The translations under genes and the position numbers were made by a program. Shown here one piece after another: positions 45,754 through 57,163 of a DNA stretch of 64,000 nt; the first letter of the stretch is position 1; each line of letters begins with the position of its first letter. The stretch is from the NCBI GenBank assembly GCA_023512835.1, contig CM042092.1, positions 43,666,258-43,730,257 on the forward strand, in the 5' to 3' direction. The notes under the pieces are model-generated. The model worked only from the letters and a program-made list of their open reading frames with translations. It ran no database searches and was not told the DNA's origin. The DNA is from Taxillus chinensis. Lineage: Eukaryota; Streptophyta; Magnoliopsida; Santalales; Loranthaceae.

Positions 45754-47436
45754 TGTCACGCCCCGGATTTCCAACCCGACGAAACCGGCACGTGACTCCC
45801 CTTTTACCCACACGGAGGGCAAAGGGGTAGGATACAAACCAAGAATATTACATTTTAAACATCCACAACACATTCAAGAAAGTAATGTTCATAAAAATAA
45901 TCCAAACCAGTTTATTACAATGAAATCCTTTCCAATCCCATTCCCACTGGGTTACATCAATTCCAATAAAAATAACATAAATGGTAGACAAGATATAGCA
46001 AATAAGGTCTTCCACCTTGGTGTTCCCACCTAACGCCTTGTAGGTTCCTGTAAAGAAAACAACATGGTAGGAGGGGTGAGCAACCACAGCCTAGAGGGGA
46101 TCATGTCTCCCCAACCCATCCCATGCACCTAATATCTACATGCCTTGTGTACAAGTCGTCGTGTCGTGATACAATTATTCCACCAGATATAATTACAAGG
46201 CTATAACAAAGAAACACAATCATACACGGGCTGGTACATAAACACTCCCAGGCTTCCACGACCACCGGGTTTCCAAGGACAGTCCCGGGCTTCCACGACC
46301 ACCTGGGTTTCAAGAAGTCCCAGGCTTCCACGCCCACCGGGTTCCAAGAACAGTCCCGGGCTTCCACGCCCACCGGGTTCCAAGAACACAAGACACATAG
46401 CCACACTTAGTCACACATACATAACATCAAACACTTAGCTTGCAAAGCCTCACAGGTATAAAACCAAACAGTTGGTGTACATAAATTCACAGGCTCATAA
46501 ACCCAGTCACACAGGCATTTTCTCAAACATGTAGCAGGCATGTCATACAGGCATTTTATCGAACACTTTTCATGCATCACACAAACACCAGAAACACCAA
46601 AATCGCCATTGAAGGCCAACATCCATATAGGAGATCACACCTATACGGATTACGATATATATATATAACGAGATATAACCCATAATCTGCCCTAGAACCC
46701 TAGGACAGAGGAGGGTTTAGGAAGAACAGAACCCCTACCTCAGGTAAGACGCAACAACGCGGCAACAGTCTGATCCCAAGCCGAACGCCGTCCACCCACG
46801 AGGCTCTGACCACCCACGCAAGGTGCCAGGCAGCAACCAGGAGCTCTCCTTCCCTCTCTCTCTCTCTCTCTCTGCGATGGCGGGTGGAGCAACAAACCCT
46901 AAACCTAAAACAGAGGGGCTTCTCCTCCTTATATAGACAACACAACATCAAAACGACGTAGTTTTGATTAAGTGAATGCCAGCATCAAAACGACGTAGTT
47001 TTGATCACACAAGTTAGCACCTTTCCGCACCCATATGGGCCAAAATACTCAGAATTTCAACATGGTCCTTTGGAGAAAGTTCCTTAGAATGTCAAAACGA
47101 AGGGAACCATGCAAAAATATGCCTGCACGCCAATTTGCACGTGAATTCCCCAATTCACGTGCAACTCCATATGCACTCCAAATGCTCTCAAACTTCACCC
47201 CTAGCCTCCTTGCATCATTTAGAAGACAACCACACTTGCACGTGAAATGGACCCAATTCACGTGCACCTCACATACATGTCCATTTGGCCTAAAACTTCT
47301 GTGGTAGATAGAGGACATCATTCTAAGCATCTTTCCTTTTGCACGTGAATTCATTGGAGTCCATTTACTAGGTCAAAATCTAGAAAAACTCTACTCAGGA
47401 GGCAAAACTAACTAACTCAAGGTACGGGTCCTTACA
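45754..47436 (-). repeat. Element E 5' LTR
   Basis: 1683 bp, nearly identical to 38559-40235. Differences are mainly small indels and CG/CAG-type changes in the 36-bp repeats (46250-46390) and near 46650 and 46765. TATA 46928-46937, palindromes 46947-46968 and 46984-47005, hairpin 47135-47164. Confidence 0.93.
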
Positions 47437-47441
47437 GTAGG
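47437..47441. repeat. Target-site duplication of element E, right copy
   Basis: GTAGG, identical to 38554-38558. Confidence 0.92.
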
Positions 47442-47851
47442 AGAAAGGAGAATACGTGCTTGATCTACCTCAACTAATGCTCAGCTACCACGGGATCCCC
47501 TTCTCCCTTGAACCTTGGAGGTTGTTCCTTTTGGAACCTTGTCACCATGTCATCCTCAGCACGAATCGGGTTGCCACCCAGCGAACTCTCACGCTCACGA
47601 GGCAGCTCCCCCACTGGTGGTGGTGGTGGTGGTGGCACCACCTGTTGTGCTGCCATCTCACGGCGCACCTCCTCCCGAACCTCTTGTCGGATACCCTCCC
47701 TCAGCTCTCGGACTTCCAATCGGATGCCCTCTCGCAGCTGTGCCAACAACAGTGCTTGTCCTCCAGTGGACTGCCCCACACCCGGACGCTCATGGGCAGA
47801 TGACTCATCAGCCACTGCCCCAGACGCACATGTCACTCTCCTCGGTGGCAT
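47442..47851 (-). pseudogene. Element C gag N-terminus
   Basis: Starts MPPRRVTCASGAVADESSAH and has the coiled-coil-like repeats IRLEVRELREGIRQEV, a proline run (QVVPPPPPPPVGELP) and EQPPRFKGEGDPVVAEH. A TAG at 47474 interrupts it where E has an open codon. The frame then continues to the insertion point of E. Same organisation as the E gag start. Confidence 0.88.
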
Positions 47852-48310
47852 TCTTACTACACGAAGTATGAAAGATAATCGTCAAATGCGTTCATAATCT
47901 ATTGTGTCACTACCTCTACCCCATTCATTAATTCAATCAGCACACACATTACACACATTCCAGTTCTCATGGAGTCACATTGTACATGCGTCAATTTCAC
48001 AAGCACACAGTTCTAATAACACGAGTACATTTTTTTGTTGTCATGCTCAAGATATTTCAAGATAATTCAGAGTTGCACATTTCACACTTAATCTCGTCAT
48101 CCACTCCTTTACAAAGTTTAGCACACATAAACAACAAATGTAACTAGTGCCCTAATGCCAATGCATCCAAATCCTACCTCTGGTCTAGACTACCCCAAGT
48201 ACACCTTAGAGGTTCAAAGAGGACCATGTTGATCAGGCACGTCCCTCTAGGCTCCTCCAAAGGACTCAGGATAACCAGAGCCGCCCACTACCCTAGGCCA
48301 ACTAGACCAT
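47852..48310 (-). promoter_or_regulatory. Element C 5' leader
   Basis: No coding frame. 48140-48310 is the shared Tekay leader block; 47900-48130 resembles the corresponding part of A (13500-13800). Confidence 0.65.
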
Positions 48311-48322
48311 GCTCTGATACCA
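48311..48322 (-). other. Primer binding site of element C
   Basis: Sense strand TGGTATCAGAGC, intact iMet-type site. Confidence 0.9.
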
Positions 48323-48325
48323 TAC

Positions 48326-50070
48326 CATCACGCCCCGGATTTCTAACCCGAGGAAACTGGTTCGTGACTCCCCTTAACCCACCCGGTGGGCAAGGGGTAG
48401 ATATACAACGTCCTTCGTAGGACATCATACATGATCACAACAGATACTCACAAAGTTATAAATCAAATGTCTTTATTAAAATTCAAACCACAATGTTTAC
48501 AACCAAACAACATGTCTTTATTACAGTTAAAACCCTTTTACAACCTCTCCCCACTAGGGCTACATCAGTTCCCATAAAATAACATAATTGAAAAGAAACA
48601 ATAAAACAAATGCGGTCTTCCACCTTGGGGTCCCACTTAACGCCTGTAGGTTCCTGAAAGAAAACACATCAAAGTAGGAGGGGTGAGCAACCACAGCTCA
48701 GCAGGGATCATGTCTCCCGAGCCCATCCCATGTTCCTAGCATCTACATGAGAATGTGCACAGGTGCCGTGTAGTGACAATAAGATATAAGCAGGTTATAT
48801 TCCACAGTTGAGTATCAATCCATAAGTCGCAGAACAGGTACAACCGTTACCATAGCCACACAGGCTCACATATCCACAGCCTCTCAGGTGCCACACAGGC
48901 CAGCATATCCACCATTACAAACATTGCCACAACCTCTCAGGTGCCACACAGGCCAATATATTCAGTTACATTGCCACAGCCTCTCAGGTGCCACACAGGC
49001 ATACATGTTCACAGCCACACAGGCATAACATCAAACACATAATCGGCATAGTCGCACAGGCATAACATCAAACACATAATCCGCATAGTCACAGAGGCAT
49101 AACATCAAACACATAGCATGCATACAATCACTGGCTCAGACACCCAGCCACACAGGTTTAAAATCAAACACCTAACATGCGTAGCCACACAGGCTTAATA
49201 TCAAACACAACAATCTTCCATTGAAGGCCAACATTCATATAGGAGGTCACACCTATATGAATTTACATATATAATACATATATATATATATATATACAAC
49301 ACCATAACTTAACAGTCAATCCACTGCAGAGCCTAACCCCGGATTGGATACAAGAAGGCAGAACCCCTACCTTAAACAAAATCCTTCTTGTTCCCACGCT
49401 AGACGTCGTCCACCTATGCAAGACGCTCCGGTAGCAACCAGAAGCTCTCCTTCCCCCTCTCTCTCTTTGCGACGGCTGCGGTGGCTAGCCAAAAGAAGAA
49501 CCCTAAACCTAAGAATCCTCCACCTCTTATATAGACACCCAGACAATCAAAACGACGTAGTTTTGATTAAGTGAACTCCAACATCAAAACGATATAGTTT
49601 TGATTAAGTGAACTCCAGCATCAAACGACGTAGTTTTGATGGAACAAGCTATGACCTTCCCGCATCGACACACAACAAAATATCCATAATTCCGACATGC
49701 CCCTTTAGGAGAAGATGATTAGAATCACAAAACCAAGGTGATGGTGCAAAAACATGGCTGCATGTGACAAAGACCATTGTCACGTGCAAGCTCCAAATGC
49801 CCTAAGATTTTTCCCCAAGCTTTAGAACAACGTTAGGAAAGCTCCCATGCAAAAACCTCACTGCCCGTGACAACCATTGTCATGTGCATTCTCGCGTGCA
49901 GCCCCAAAAAGCTTCCTCTTGGGCTTAAATCTTGCCCCTAGCTTACTCACCATCAAACAAAGTGTTCTAGCCAATGTGTGTCGGAATAAAACTCCCTAAA
50001 ACCCAACAATTATCACTCAAAAGGCATAACTACGACTAACTCCTCACATCCCAAAACACGGGTCATTACA
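48326..50070 (-). repeat. Element C 5' LTR
   Basis: 1745 bp. TATA 49526-49535; three ACGT palindromes beginning at 49546, the third with one base lost (ATCAAAC). 35-bp CACAGGCATAACATCAAACA-type repeats at 49017-49110. The 3' terminal dinucleotide is altered: sense …CGTGATG where relatives have …CGTGACA. Confidence 0.9.
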
Positions 50071-50516
50071 GCTCCGAACCATCAACTTCCACACAAGCTA
50101 TTGAGTGTCCCTCAAACTTCATTTCGAAACTAACCAACCTTTATCTTGTTAGTACATCTAAATTGTTAGATGGTTTTATTTCAGGTGGCACCATAGTTTA
50201 TGACTGTGGAAGTGAGGCTATTACTGCTAATCCCGAAGCAGTAGCACCCGTACGTAAAGAAGATGGGAAGGTTGCTGCACTTAAAACCGAGACTGTAGCA
50301 CCCAAAAAGAAAGGAAAGGCTAAGGCTGATGCATCTAGGGCCAAGAGCGCATCACCCAAACGCAAAGGATTAGGCTATAGGGAACAGAGTAGAAAACCTA
50401 TTAAACCAAAGAAACATATATCCCCAGTTTCTGCTCCGCATCATAGTGTCTATTCCATCTATAGAGAAATAGGCCCTTATCGCTATGGGTGTTGGAGTCT
50501 GTATGATGACTGCTGA
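50071..50516 (+). pseudogene. Copia gag, C-terminal part
   Basis: Open from the C junction to a TGA at 50514-50516. Acidic start (SEPSTSTQAIECP), then a Lys-rich stretch with KKKGKAKADASRAK and SPKRKGLGYREQ, comparable to the basic end of Sirevirus gag. No CCHC knuckle is readable. The capsid part is missing (beyond element C). Confidence 0.55.
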
Positions 50517-50931
50517 CTTTGTAATCAAGTTCACATTAATAAAGATCAGTTCACCAAAAAGGGTTCTTCAAGAAAATCTAAATTTAAATCTTAAAGGAGT
50601 AACTCTCCCAAGAAAATCCAAGTAAAAGAAACAACTGACAATAATAAAGTAAAGTCAATATGGAAGGCTAAAGTTCCTAACAAAGCAAAATCCAGAACTG
50701 TTGATACTATTGTTGTTTCTCTTAACCGCCTAAAACAAGTTTGGGCACCAAAAGTGTAATCTATTGTCATATAGGACCATCTCTAGAATTCACTGCCAAA
50801 CCACTTGAAGTCGAAGATCAATCAAATCAAGTGGATACTTGATAGCGGATGCTCCAGACATATAACGGGTGATAAGTCACTGACAAACGAGGATCATCGT
50901 ATTATATGGCGACAATAGCAAAGGTAAGACT
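50517..50931 (+). pseudogene. Copia gag-protease segment, decayed
   Basis: Stops in all frames. 50650-50757 encodes KSIWKAKVPNKAK and LNRLKQVWAPKV, the segment usually seen just before the protease in this lineage. The protease active site DSGCSRHITGDKSL begins at 50841. Upstream and downstream frames differ. Confidence 0.65.
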
Positions 50932-51990
50932 ATGGGGTATGGCACTCTAACCAATGGCTGTGTATTAATTACATACGTTGTACTAGTCGAAGGTTTGGAG
51001 CATAATCTACTTAGTGTGAATAATTTATGTGACAAGGGATTCACTGTTTCATTCCTGTCCAACACCTGCTTAGTTAGGGAAAACTTATCTGGAGATATTA
51101 AGTTATCCGGATCAAGAGATGGGGACATATATTCAGTGGTCTTAAGAAATAACTCTTTCGATCCTGTATGCTTCCTCACTAAAACATCAAATGAAGAGAG
51201 TTGGCTATGGCACAAGCGTTGTGCACATTTAAATTTTAAGACTTATCTAAACTAGCATCACTTGATTTGGTCACTGGTTTGCCCAACATAAATACTCTAG
51301 AGACTCTTTCTATCGAGAATGTCAACTTGGCAAGCAGATCAAACGTAGCTTTAAGAGCAAATCTATTAATTCTATATCTGCTCCTTTCCAACTTCTTCAT
51401 ATGGATCTCTGTGGTCCCATTTCTATTGCTTCTCTTGCTAGTCCGAGATACACTCTTGTGGCTATCGATGACTTCACCAGATATACATGGGTGATATTCC
51501 TCAAATCAAAGGATCAAACCTTTGAACATCTCGTAGATCTTTTCAACTGGATAAGTAATTCACAAGGACTAAGCATCAAATGCATCAGGAGTGATCATGG
51601 TACGGAATTTGACTTTTCAGATATGAGGTCATGTTGTTCTGAACAAGGCATTCGGCATGACTTCTCTACGCCCGGAACTCCATAACAAAATGGAGTTGCT
51701 GAGCATAAAAATCGCACATTAGTCGAAGCTGGTAGATCAATGTTAGCAGGGGCAAAGCTTTCTCTTAGTTTATAGGCTGAAGCTGTGTCCACTGCATGCT
51801 ATGTTCAGAACAGAACTCTAATCAACAAGTTTACCATGAAAACACCCTATGAGATGTGAAGAGGCAGGAAGCCATCAATCTCCCATTTCAAAGCCTTTCG
51901 GTGTACTTGCTACGTGTTAAACAATGTCAAAGAGGCAGTAAATTTGATTGGTCAAGTATAGGAGCTTCAAATCAAAACGTGTAGGATCAA
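50932..51990 (+). pseudogene. Copia integrase with GAG-pre-integrase domain
   Basis: Frame 50932-51255 carries EHNLLSVNNLCDKGFTVSF and the start of the zinc finger SWLWHKRCAHLNFKT. A small deletion near 51240 shifts the frame; ECQLGKQIKRSF follows near 51320. The core (51401-51685) has HMDLCGP (D), AIDDFTRYTWVIFLKSK, IRSDHGTEF (D), then TPQ-type motif with a TAA replacing Gln, and NGVAEHKNRTLVEA (E). Further stops near 51775 and 51857. F interrupts it at 51999. Confidence 0.88.
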
Positions 51991-51994
51991 ATGG

Positions 51995-51999
51995 ACACG
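51995..51999. repeat. Target-site duplication of element F, left copy
   Basis: ACACG, matching GCACG at 60788-60792 with one difference. Confidence 0.7.
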
Positions 52000-52452
52000 T
52001 GTAATAACCCGTGTTTTGGGAAGAACAAGCTGAAACGAAGATGAACAATACCCTGTGCGAACGCTTGGGTCGAAAGGTGGTAGACCCGAAGATTTGTGTC
52101 GTAAGGCCGAAGACCGAGGGTCGAAGGTCGAAGACCGAGGGCCGAAGGTCTGAGGGTTGAAGTTCGAAGGTTTGAGGGTTGAAGGTTTGATCTTCGAGAC
52201 AGATCTTCGAGGCTGCATTTCCAGCGACCTTCGAGGCTCCGAAGCGGTGATCTTCGAGGCAGTGTTCTACGAGTCTTCAAGGGAGTGTTTCATTTATCAA
52301 AGCTACGTCATTTTGATGGTGTGTTTCACTTATCAAAACTATGTCATTTTGATGGTGGTTTTTCATTTATCAAAACTACGTCGTTTTGATAAGTGAGGTC
52401 TATATAAGGAGGAGCTCTCTTTGTTTTAGGTTTAGGGTTTTTGTTGTCAGCC

Positions 52453-52505
<53 letters not shown>

Positions 52506-53552
52506 AGAGAGGGTTCTTGAGCGTTGCTGCTGGGGTGACTCGCGTGGGTGGACGGCGTCTAACGTGGGAGCAAGAGCAAGGAGAATCTTCCTGAGGTAGG
52601 GGGTTCTGTTCCTCCTTGAACCTATCCCAGGGTTTTGGCCTTGTGATAGACAGTCTGTTGTATATTCTGGATATATATATATATATATATAAATCCATAT
52701 AGCTGTGATCTCTTATATGGATGTTGGCCTTCAATGGCGTATTTGCTTGGATAATTGTATTTATGCCCGTGAGGCTGGGGATTACACATGCTAGGTGTTT
52801 GTTTTTATGCCTGTGTGGCTGAGTTTGTGAACCTGTGAATGTGTGCACGCTATGTGTTCGATGTTATGCCTATGAGACTATGCAAATCAAGTGTTTGATA
52901 TTATGCCTGTGAGGCCACACATGTTATGTATTTGATAATATGCCTGTGTGACTATGCACGTTATGTGTTTGAGGTTATGCCTGTGTGGCAGAAATGTATG
53001 TTATGTGTTTGATTGTATGATTGTTAGCCTGAGAGGTCGTGGGGAACCGTTTGCCTGAGAGGCGGTTAAACATTTGCTCGAGAGGCGGTTAAACATTTGC
53101 CCGAGAGGCGATTAAATATTTGCCCGAGAGGCGGTTAAATTGTTAGCCTGGAAGGTCGTGGAAATTGGTACTGTGAGGCCGTGGAGCTAGTGTGGTGGGG
53201 CTGTGATTGCGCCCATTTGAGTGGTGTGCTTTACTTGTATTTACTACTGCCACGACATTACACTAGTACACGTTCTCATGTAGTGGTTAGGTGCATGAGA
53301 TGAGTTGGAGAGACTTGATCCCTACTGAGCTGTGGTTGCTCACCCCTCCTATTGTGTTCTGTTTTTCTCAGGGACCTACAGGCGTTAGGTGGGAACACCA
53401 AGGTGGACAACAGTTCTGTTTGTGGTTTTGAATATCAGCTGTGTTGTGTATGATGTCCTGTGTGAGTATTGTATCCTACCCCCTTCTCCACCACGTGGGT
53501 AAAGGGGGAGTCAAGAACCGGTTTCCTTGGGTTGGAAATTCGGGGCGTGATA
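52000..53552 (+). repeat. Element F 5' LTR
   Basis: 1553 bp. U3 has GTCGAAGGTCGAAG-type short repeats, three palindromes (52296-52317, 52332-52353, 52369-52390), TATA 52401-52407, GA tract 52458-52500, donor at 52595/52596, acceptor at 53371, and 28-bp GAGAGGCGGTTAAACATTTG repeats (53040-53140). Relative to the 3' LTR, 145 bp are missing after 53430, including the AATAAA signal. Ends GTGATA instead of GTGACA. Confidence 0.9.
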
Positions 53553-53555
53553 GTA

Positions 53556-53567
53556 TGGTATCAGAGC
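53556..53567 (+). other. Primer binding site of element F
   Basis: TGGTATCAGAGC, intact iMet-type site, three bases after the LTR. Confidence 0.92.
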
Positions 53568-54018
53568 ATGGTCTAGTTGGCCTAGGGTAGTGGGCAGATC
53601 TGGTCATCTTGAGTCCTTCGGAGGAGCCTAGAGGAACGTGCCTAATCAACACGGTCCTCTTGGAGCCTCTAAGGTGTACTTGGGGTAGTCCAGACTTGAG
53701 GTAGGATTTGAATTCATTGGCATTAGGGCACTAGTTGCATTTGTTGTTTATGTTTGCTAAACTGAAAAAAAAAATGTGAATAGCGTGATAAAGTGTGAAA
53801 TGTGCAACTCTGAATTTTCTTGGAATACCTTGAGCATGAGAACTCCTTGTTTAATTGAGCTGTGTGAAATGTGAGTTAAGCTGTGTGCAATATGGATTGA
53901 TGCAACGTATGTGTGTACTGCCATATGATAGTAGAATTGATAAATGGGGTAGAGGTAGTGACACGCGATAGATTCGAATTCGTTTTGATGTTTGTGTTCC
54001 TTACTTCATATAGTAAGA
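53568..54018 (+). promoter_or_regulatory. Element F 5' leader
   Basis: No coding frame. 53568-53745 is the shared Tekay leader; the rest resembles the leaders of C and E in reverse orientation. Confidence 0.7.
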
Positions 54019-55440
54019 ATGCCACCAAGGAGAGTGGCACGTGCGTCTGGGGCAGTGGCTGATGCGTCATCTACCCATGAGGGCCCGGGTGTGGGGCAGT
54101 CTGCTGGAGGACATGCGCTGTTGTTGGCACAGCTTCGAGAGGGCATCTGACTGGAAGTCCGAGAGCTGAGGGAGGGTATCCGGCAAGAGGTTTGGGAGGA
54201 GGTGTGCTGTGAGATGGCAGCACAGCAGGTGGTGCCACCACCACCACCACCAGTGGGGGAGTTACCTCATTAGCGTGAAAGTTCGTGTACTGGCGTACTG
54301 ATTCGTGTAGAGGAAGATGTGGTGACGAGGTTCCGAAAGGAACAACCTCCAAGGTTCAAGGGAGAAGTGGATCCCGTGGTGGCTGAGCATTGGTTGAGGT
54401 AGATCGAGCATGTGTTTTCCTTTCTCCTACCCCGAGAGGAGGATAAGGTGAGACTGGCCATTCGGCAGCTGGAGGGGAATGCTTTGGAGTGGTGGCAGGG
54501 TATCGCAGGGAGCCATGCAGTGCAGTTCATGCTGTGGGAGGAGTTCTTGCAACTCTTCCACGATGAGTTTTTCCATGAGTCCTTGAGATGGTAGAAGAGG
54601 GAGGAATTTGGCAGCCTGAAGCAAGGATCAAAGATGGTGCCTGACTATGAGCGGTAGTTCTGGAGCTTGAGTAGATTTGCTCCCAAGACTGTGGCAAAGG
54701 AGGACCTGAAGGCCCACAAGTTCACCTTGGGTCTCAAGCCAGCCCTTAGGCAGAGGGTGGCGATTCTACGTTTGAGGACCTATGCTGAGGTTGTGAAGAC
54801 AGCTCGTATAGCTAAGAGGGAGCTGGATGATGGGAGGCAGGCCCATCAGGCTCGCCAGTTGCAAAGCGGATCTGAGCATTATTCGGGGTCCAAGAGGCCC
54901 AAGACTGAGGAGAGAGATAGCAGCTTCTTCCACAGTCGGGGACAACCATCTATGAACCCAGGGAGGTTCACCTTTGGCAGCAGTAGACTGGGAGGTTCAG
55001 CAGGGGGTCTTCCCAGCGGTTGTCTTTGTTGTAGGGAGCAAGGCCACGTCAAAAGGGAGTGTCCCAAGAAAGACTGGCGGTGCAACAACTGTGGACGGGA
55101 GGGGCATTTGCGCAGGGTTTGCAGGAGTGGCAACAGGGGAGCAGGAGGCTTGGCATCTAGCATGAGGAGTGATGCTAGTTTCCGTGCACAAGCGGAGAGG
55201 CCAGCGCGTCAGTGGCAGGCTAGTCAGGCAGGATCTAGCCAGACCCGACCTCAGGGGAGGCCTGAGCGGCAACAGACTAAAGATGGAGGCAGCCATGGTG
55301 GGAACCGTCCAGTGGGGGAGCCAACCAGTGGCACAGGCCAAGGGAGGGTGTTTTCACTAAATACAACACCCCAGGAGGAGGCTGAGCTACCACCTCCACC
55401 AGCGGATGGTGGGGCAGGACTATCGGTGGTTAGAGTACCC
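54019..55440 (+). pseudogene. Element F gag with two zinc knuckles
   Basis: Begins ATGCCACCAAGG (MPPRRV). The N-terminal part has stops near 54148 and 54271. The capsid part (54412-54594) reads KVRLAIRQLEGNALEWWQGI and EEFLQLFHDEFF, then stops near 54592 and 54656. Frame 54667-55446 has RFAPKTVAKEDLKAHKFTLG, two CCHC knuckles CLCCREQGHVKREC and CNNCGREGHLRRVC, and the Gln/Arg-rich linker. It ends in TGA just before the protease. Confidence 0.88.
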
Positions 55441-57163
55441 TTTTGATCTCTCGTACGCTTGTTTCTGCACTTTTTGATATGGGTGCATCTTGTTTATTTG
55501 TCGCTAAACTTCTGATTGAGGGATTGGGATTCGCATGTGTTGAGGCAGAGAGACCCCTAGCAGTGGAGTCTCTGGTGGGGGTATGATTGAGGTGCGGCGT
55601 ATATGTCGTGACTATGTGTTAACTATAGGGGATGTGGAGCTTAGTTTCGATTTGTACGTGATGCCCTTGCGTATATTTGACCTGATCTTGGGTATGGATT
55701 GGCTTATGGCTTTCCAGGCCAGGATAGATTGTTATCGGCGGCATGTATCCTTCGTGACACCTGCAGGGACTTCTTGCACCCTGCAGGGGGAGTGGGACTG
55801 TGAGGTGAGTCGAGGTGGGCCAGTGTTAGACCAGTGGGGTGCCATTACACACAGGTTGGCAGCCCTAACCTTTGCTGAGGAGGGGAAAGTAGAAAAGAGA
55901 GTATGGCCAGCAGTTGTTGACCAATTTTAGGATGTCTTTCCTGAGCAATTAAGGAGTTTACCTCCTAAGAGAAGTGTGGAGTTCACCATTGAGTTGGTTC
56001 CGGGGACTGGCCCAATCTCCCAAGTAGCATATCGTATGGGGCCAGCCGAGTTGAGGGAGCTACAGAGGCAAATAGAGGAGTTGGTGGACTAGGTGTATAT
56101 CAGACCGAGTACCTTACCCTGGGGTGCTCCGGTGCTCTTTGCAAAGAAGGCAGATGGCACGCTCTGCCTCTGCATTGACTACAGGAAGCTGAATTTGGTG
56201 ACTGTGAAGAACAAGTATACGTTGCCTCGGATAGACGACTTGTTTGACCAGTTGAGTGGGGCCTAGTGGTTTTCCAAGATAGATCTGCGATCGGGGTATC
56301 ACCTGTTAAGGGTTAGGGAGGAGGACATCCCTAAGACGGCTTTTCGGTGTAGGTATGGGCACTATGAGTGGGTAGTGATGCCTTTCGAGCTCACTAATGC
56401 ACCAGCAGTGTTCATGCATTTGATGAACCAGGTCTTTACTCCATATTTGGATTCCTTTGTGGTGGTGTTTATAAACGATATCTTGGTGTATTCCAAGATG
56501 GAGAGGGAGCATGTGGAGCATTTGGCGACAGTGCTGCAAACCTTGAGGGACCAACAGTTGTTTGCTAAGTTTAGCAAATGTGAGTTATGAATGCAGGAGG
56601 TTCACTTTCTTGGCCATGTAGTGTCAGCTGAGGGAGTTAGAGTGGACCCAGCCAAGATTGAGGCTGTGGCATCGTGGGAGAGGCCAACCAATGTTTTCGA
56701 GATTCGTAGTTTCCTTGGTTTGGCGGGGTACTATCATCATTTTGTAGAGGGATTCTCCCGTTTGGCGGCTCCTATGACGGCGTTGACTAGGAAGGGAGTG
56801 AAGTTTGAGTAGACTAATAAGTGTCAGCAGGCATTTGAGGCTCTCAAAACCCATTTGACCACCGCACCTGTGTTGAGGTTACCTAGGGAGGGTATCCCAT
56901 ATGAGGTGTATTATGATGTGTCCAGGGTTGGTTTGGGGTGTGTGCTTATGCAAAAGCACAGTGTGGTAGCTTATGGGTCGACGCAGCTGAAACCTCATGA
57001 GTAGAATTACCCTACTCATAATCTTGAGTTGGCGGCTGTTATCTTTGCCTTGAAGAGTTGGTAGCATTACCTTTTGGGGGAGAAGTTTGTGGTGTTCACC
57101 GATCACAAGAGCCTTCAATACATTTTTACTCAGAAGGACTTGAATTTGAGGTAGAGGAGATGG
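55441..57163 (+). pseudogene. Element F protease, reverse transcriptase and RNase H
   Basis: Protease starts with FDMGASCLFVAK (active-site DTGA changed to DMGA) near 55475 and shifts frame near 55575. Frame 55583-55930 has [18 protein letters not shown] follows with stops near 55928, 56090 and 56265. 56375-56590 has [20 protein letters not shown], and the catalytic FIDD is changed to FIND (GAC to AAC). 56591-56812 has [17 protein letters not shown]. RNase H (56813-57163) retains [14 protein letters not shown] and [11 protein letters not shown] with several TAG stops. Confidence 0.88.

Larger units (their letters stand above)
38559..47436 (-). mobile_element. Element E: young, nearly intact Tekay/Del-type chromovirus
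   Basis: 8.9 kb on the minus strand with LTRs of 1677 and 1683 bp, PBS, leader, gag, protease-RT-RNase H, integrase with chromodomain-like tail, and PPT. Perfect 5-bp TSD. Inserted in the gag of element C, a relative, at a site whose counterpart in E itself reads GCAGGAGAAAGG. Breaks are mostly small indels; catalytic residues of protease (DTGAS), RT (FIDD) and integrase (D, D, E) are present. This is the best candidate in the window for a recent source of the enzymes used by A and B. Confidence 0.93.
22892..50070 (-). mobile_element. Element C: Tekay/Del-type chromovirus, old host of four insertions
   Basis: Minus-strand Ty3/gypsy element in pieces: 5' LTR 48326-50070, PBS 48311-48322, leader, gag start 47442-47851, gag end and protease 36781-38553, RT 34289-35000, RNase H and integrase 24283-26170, PPT 24036-24048 and part of the 3' LTR 22892-24035. 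Gaps are filled by E, solo LTR D and B, each with matching TSDs, and the Ogre element splits the 3' LTR. Chromodomain-like end, iMet PBS and MPPRR gag start suggest the Tekay/Del clade. The right flank GCTCC is the expected TSD; the left copy lies outside the window. Confidence 0.88.
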
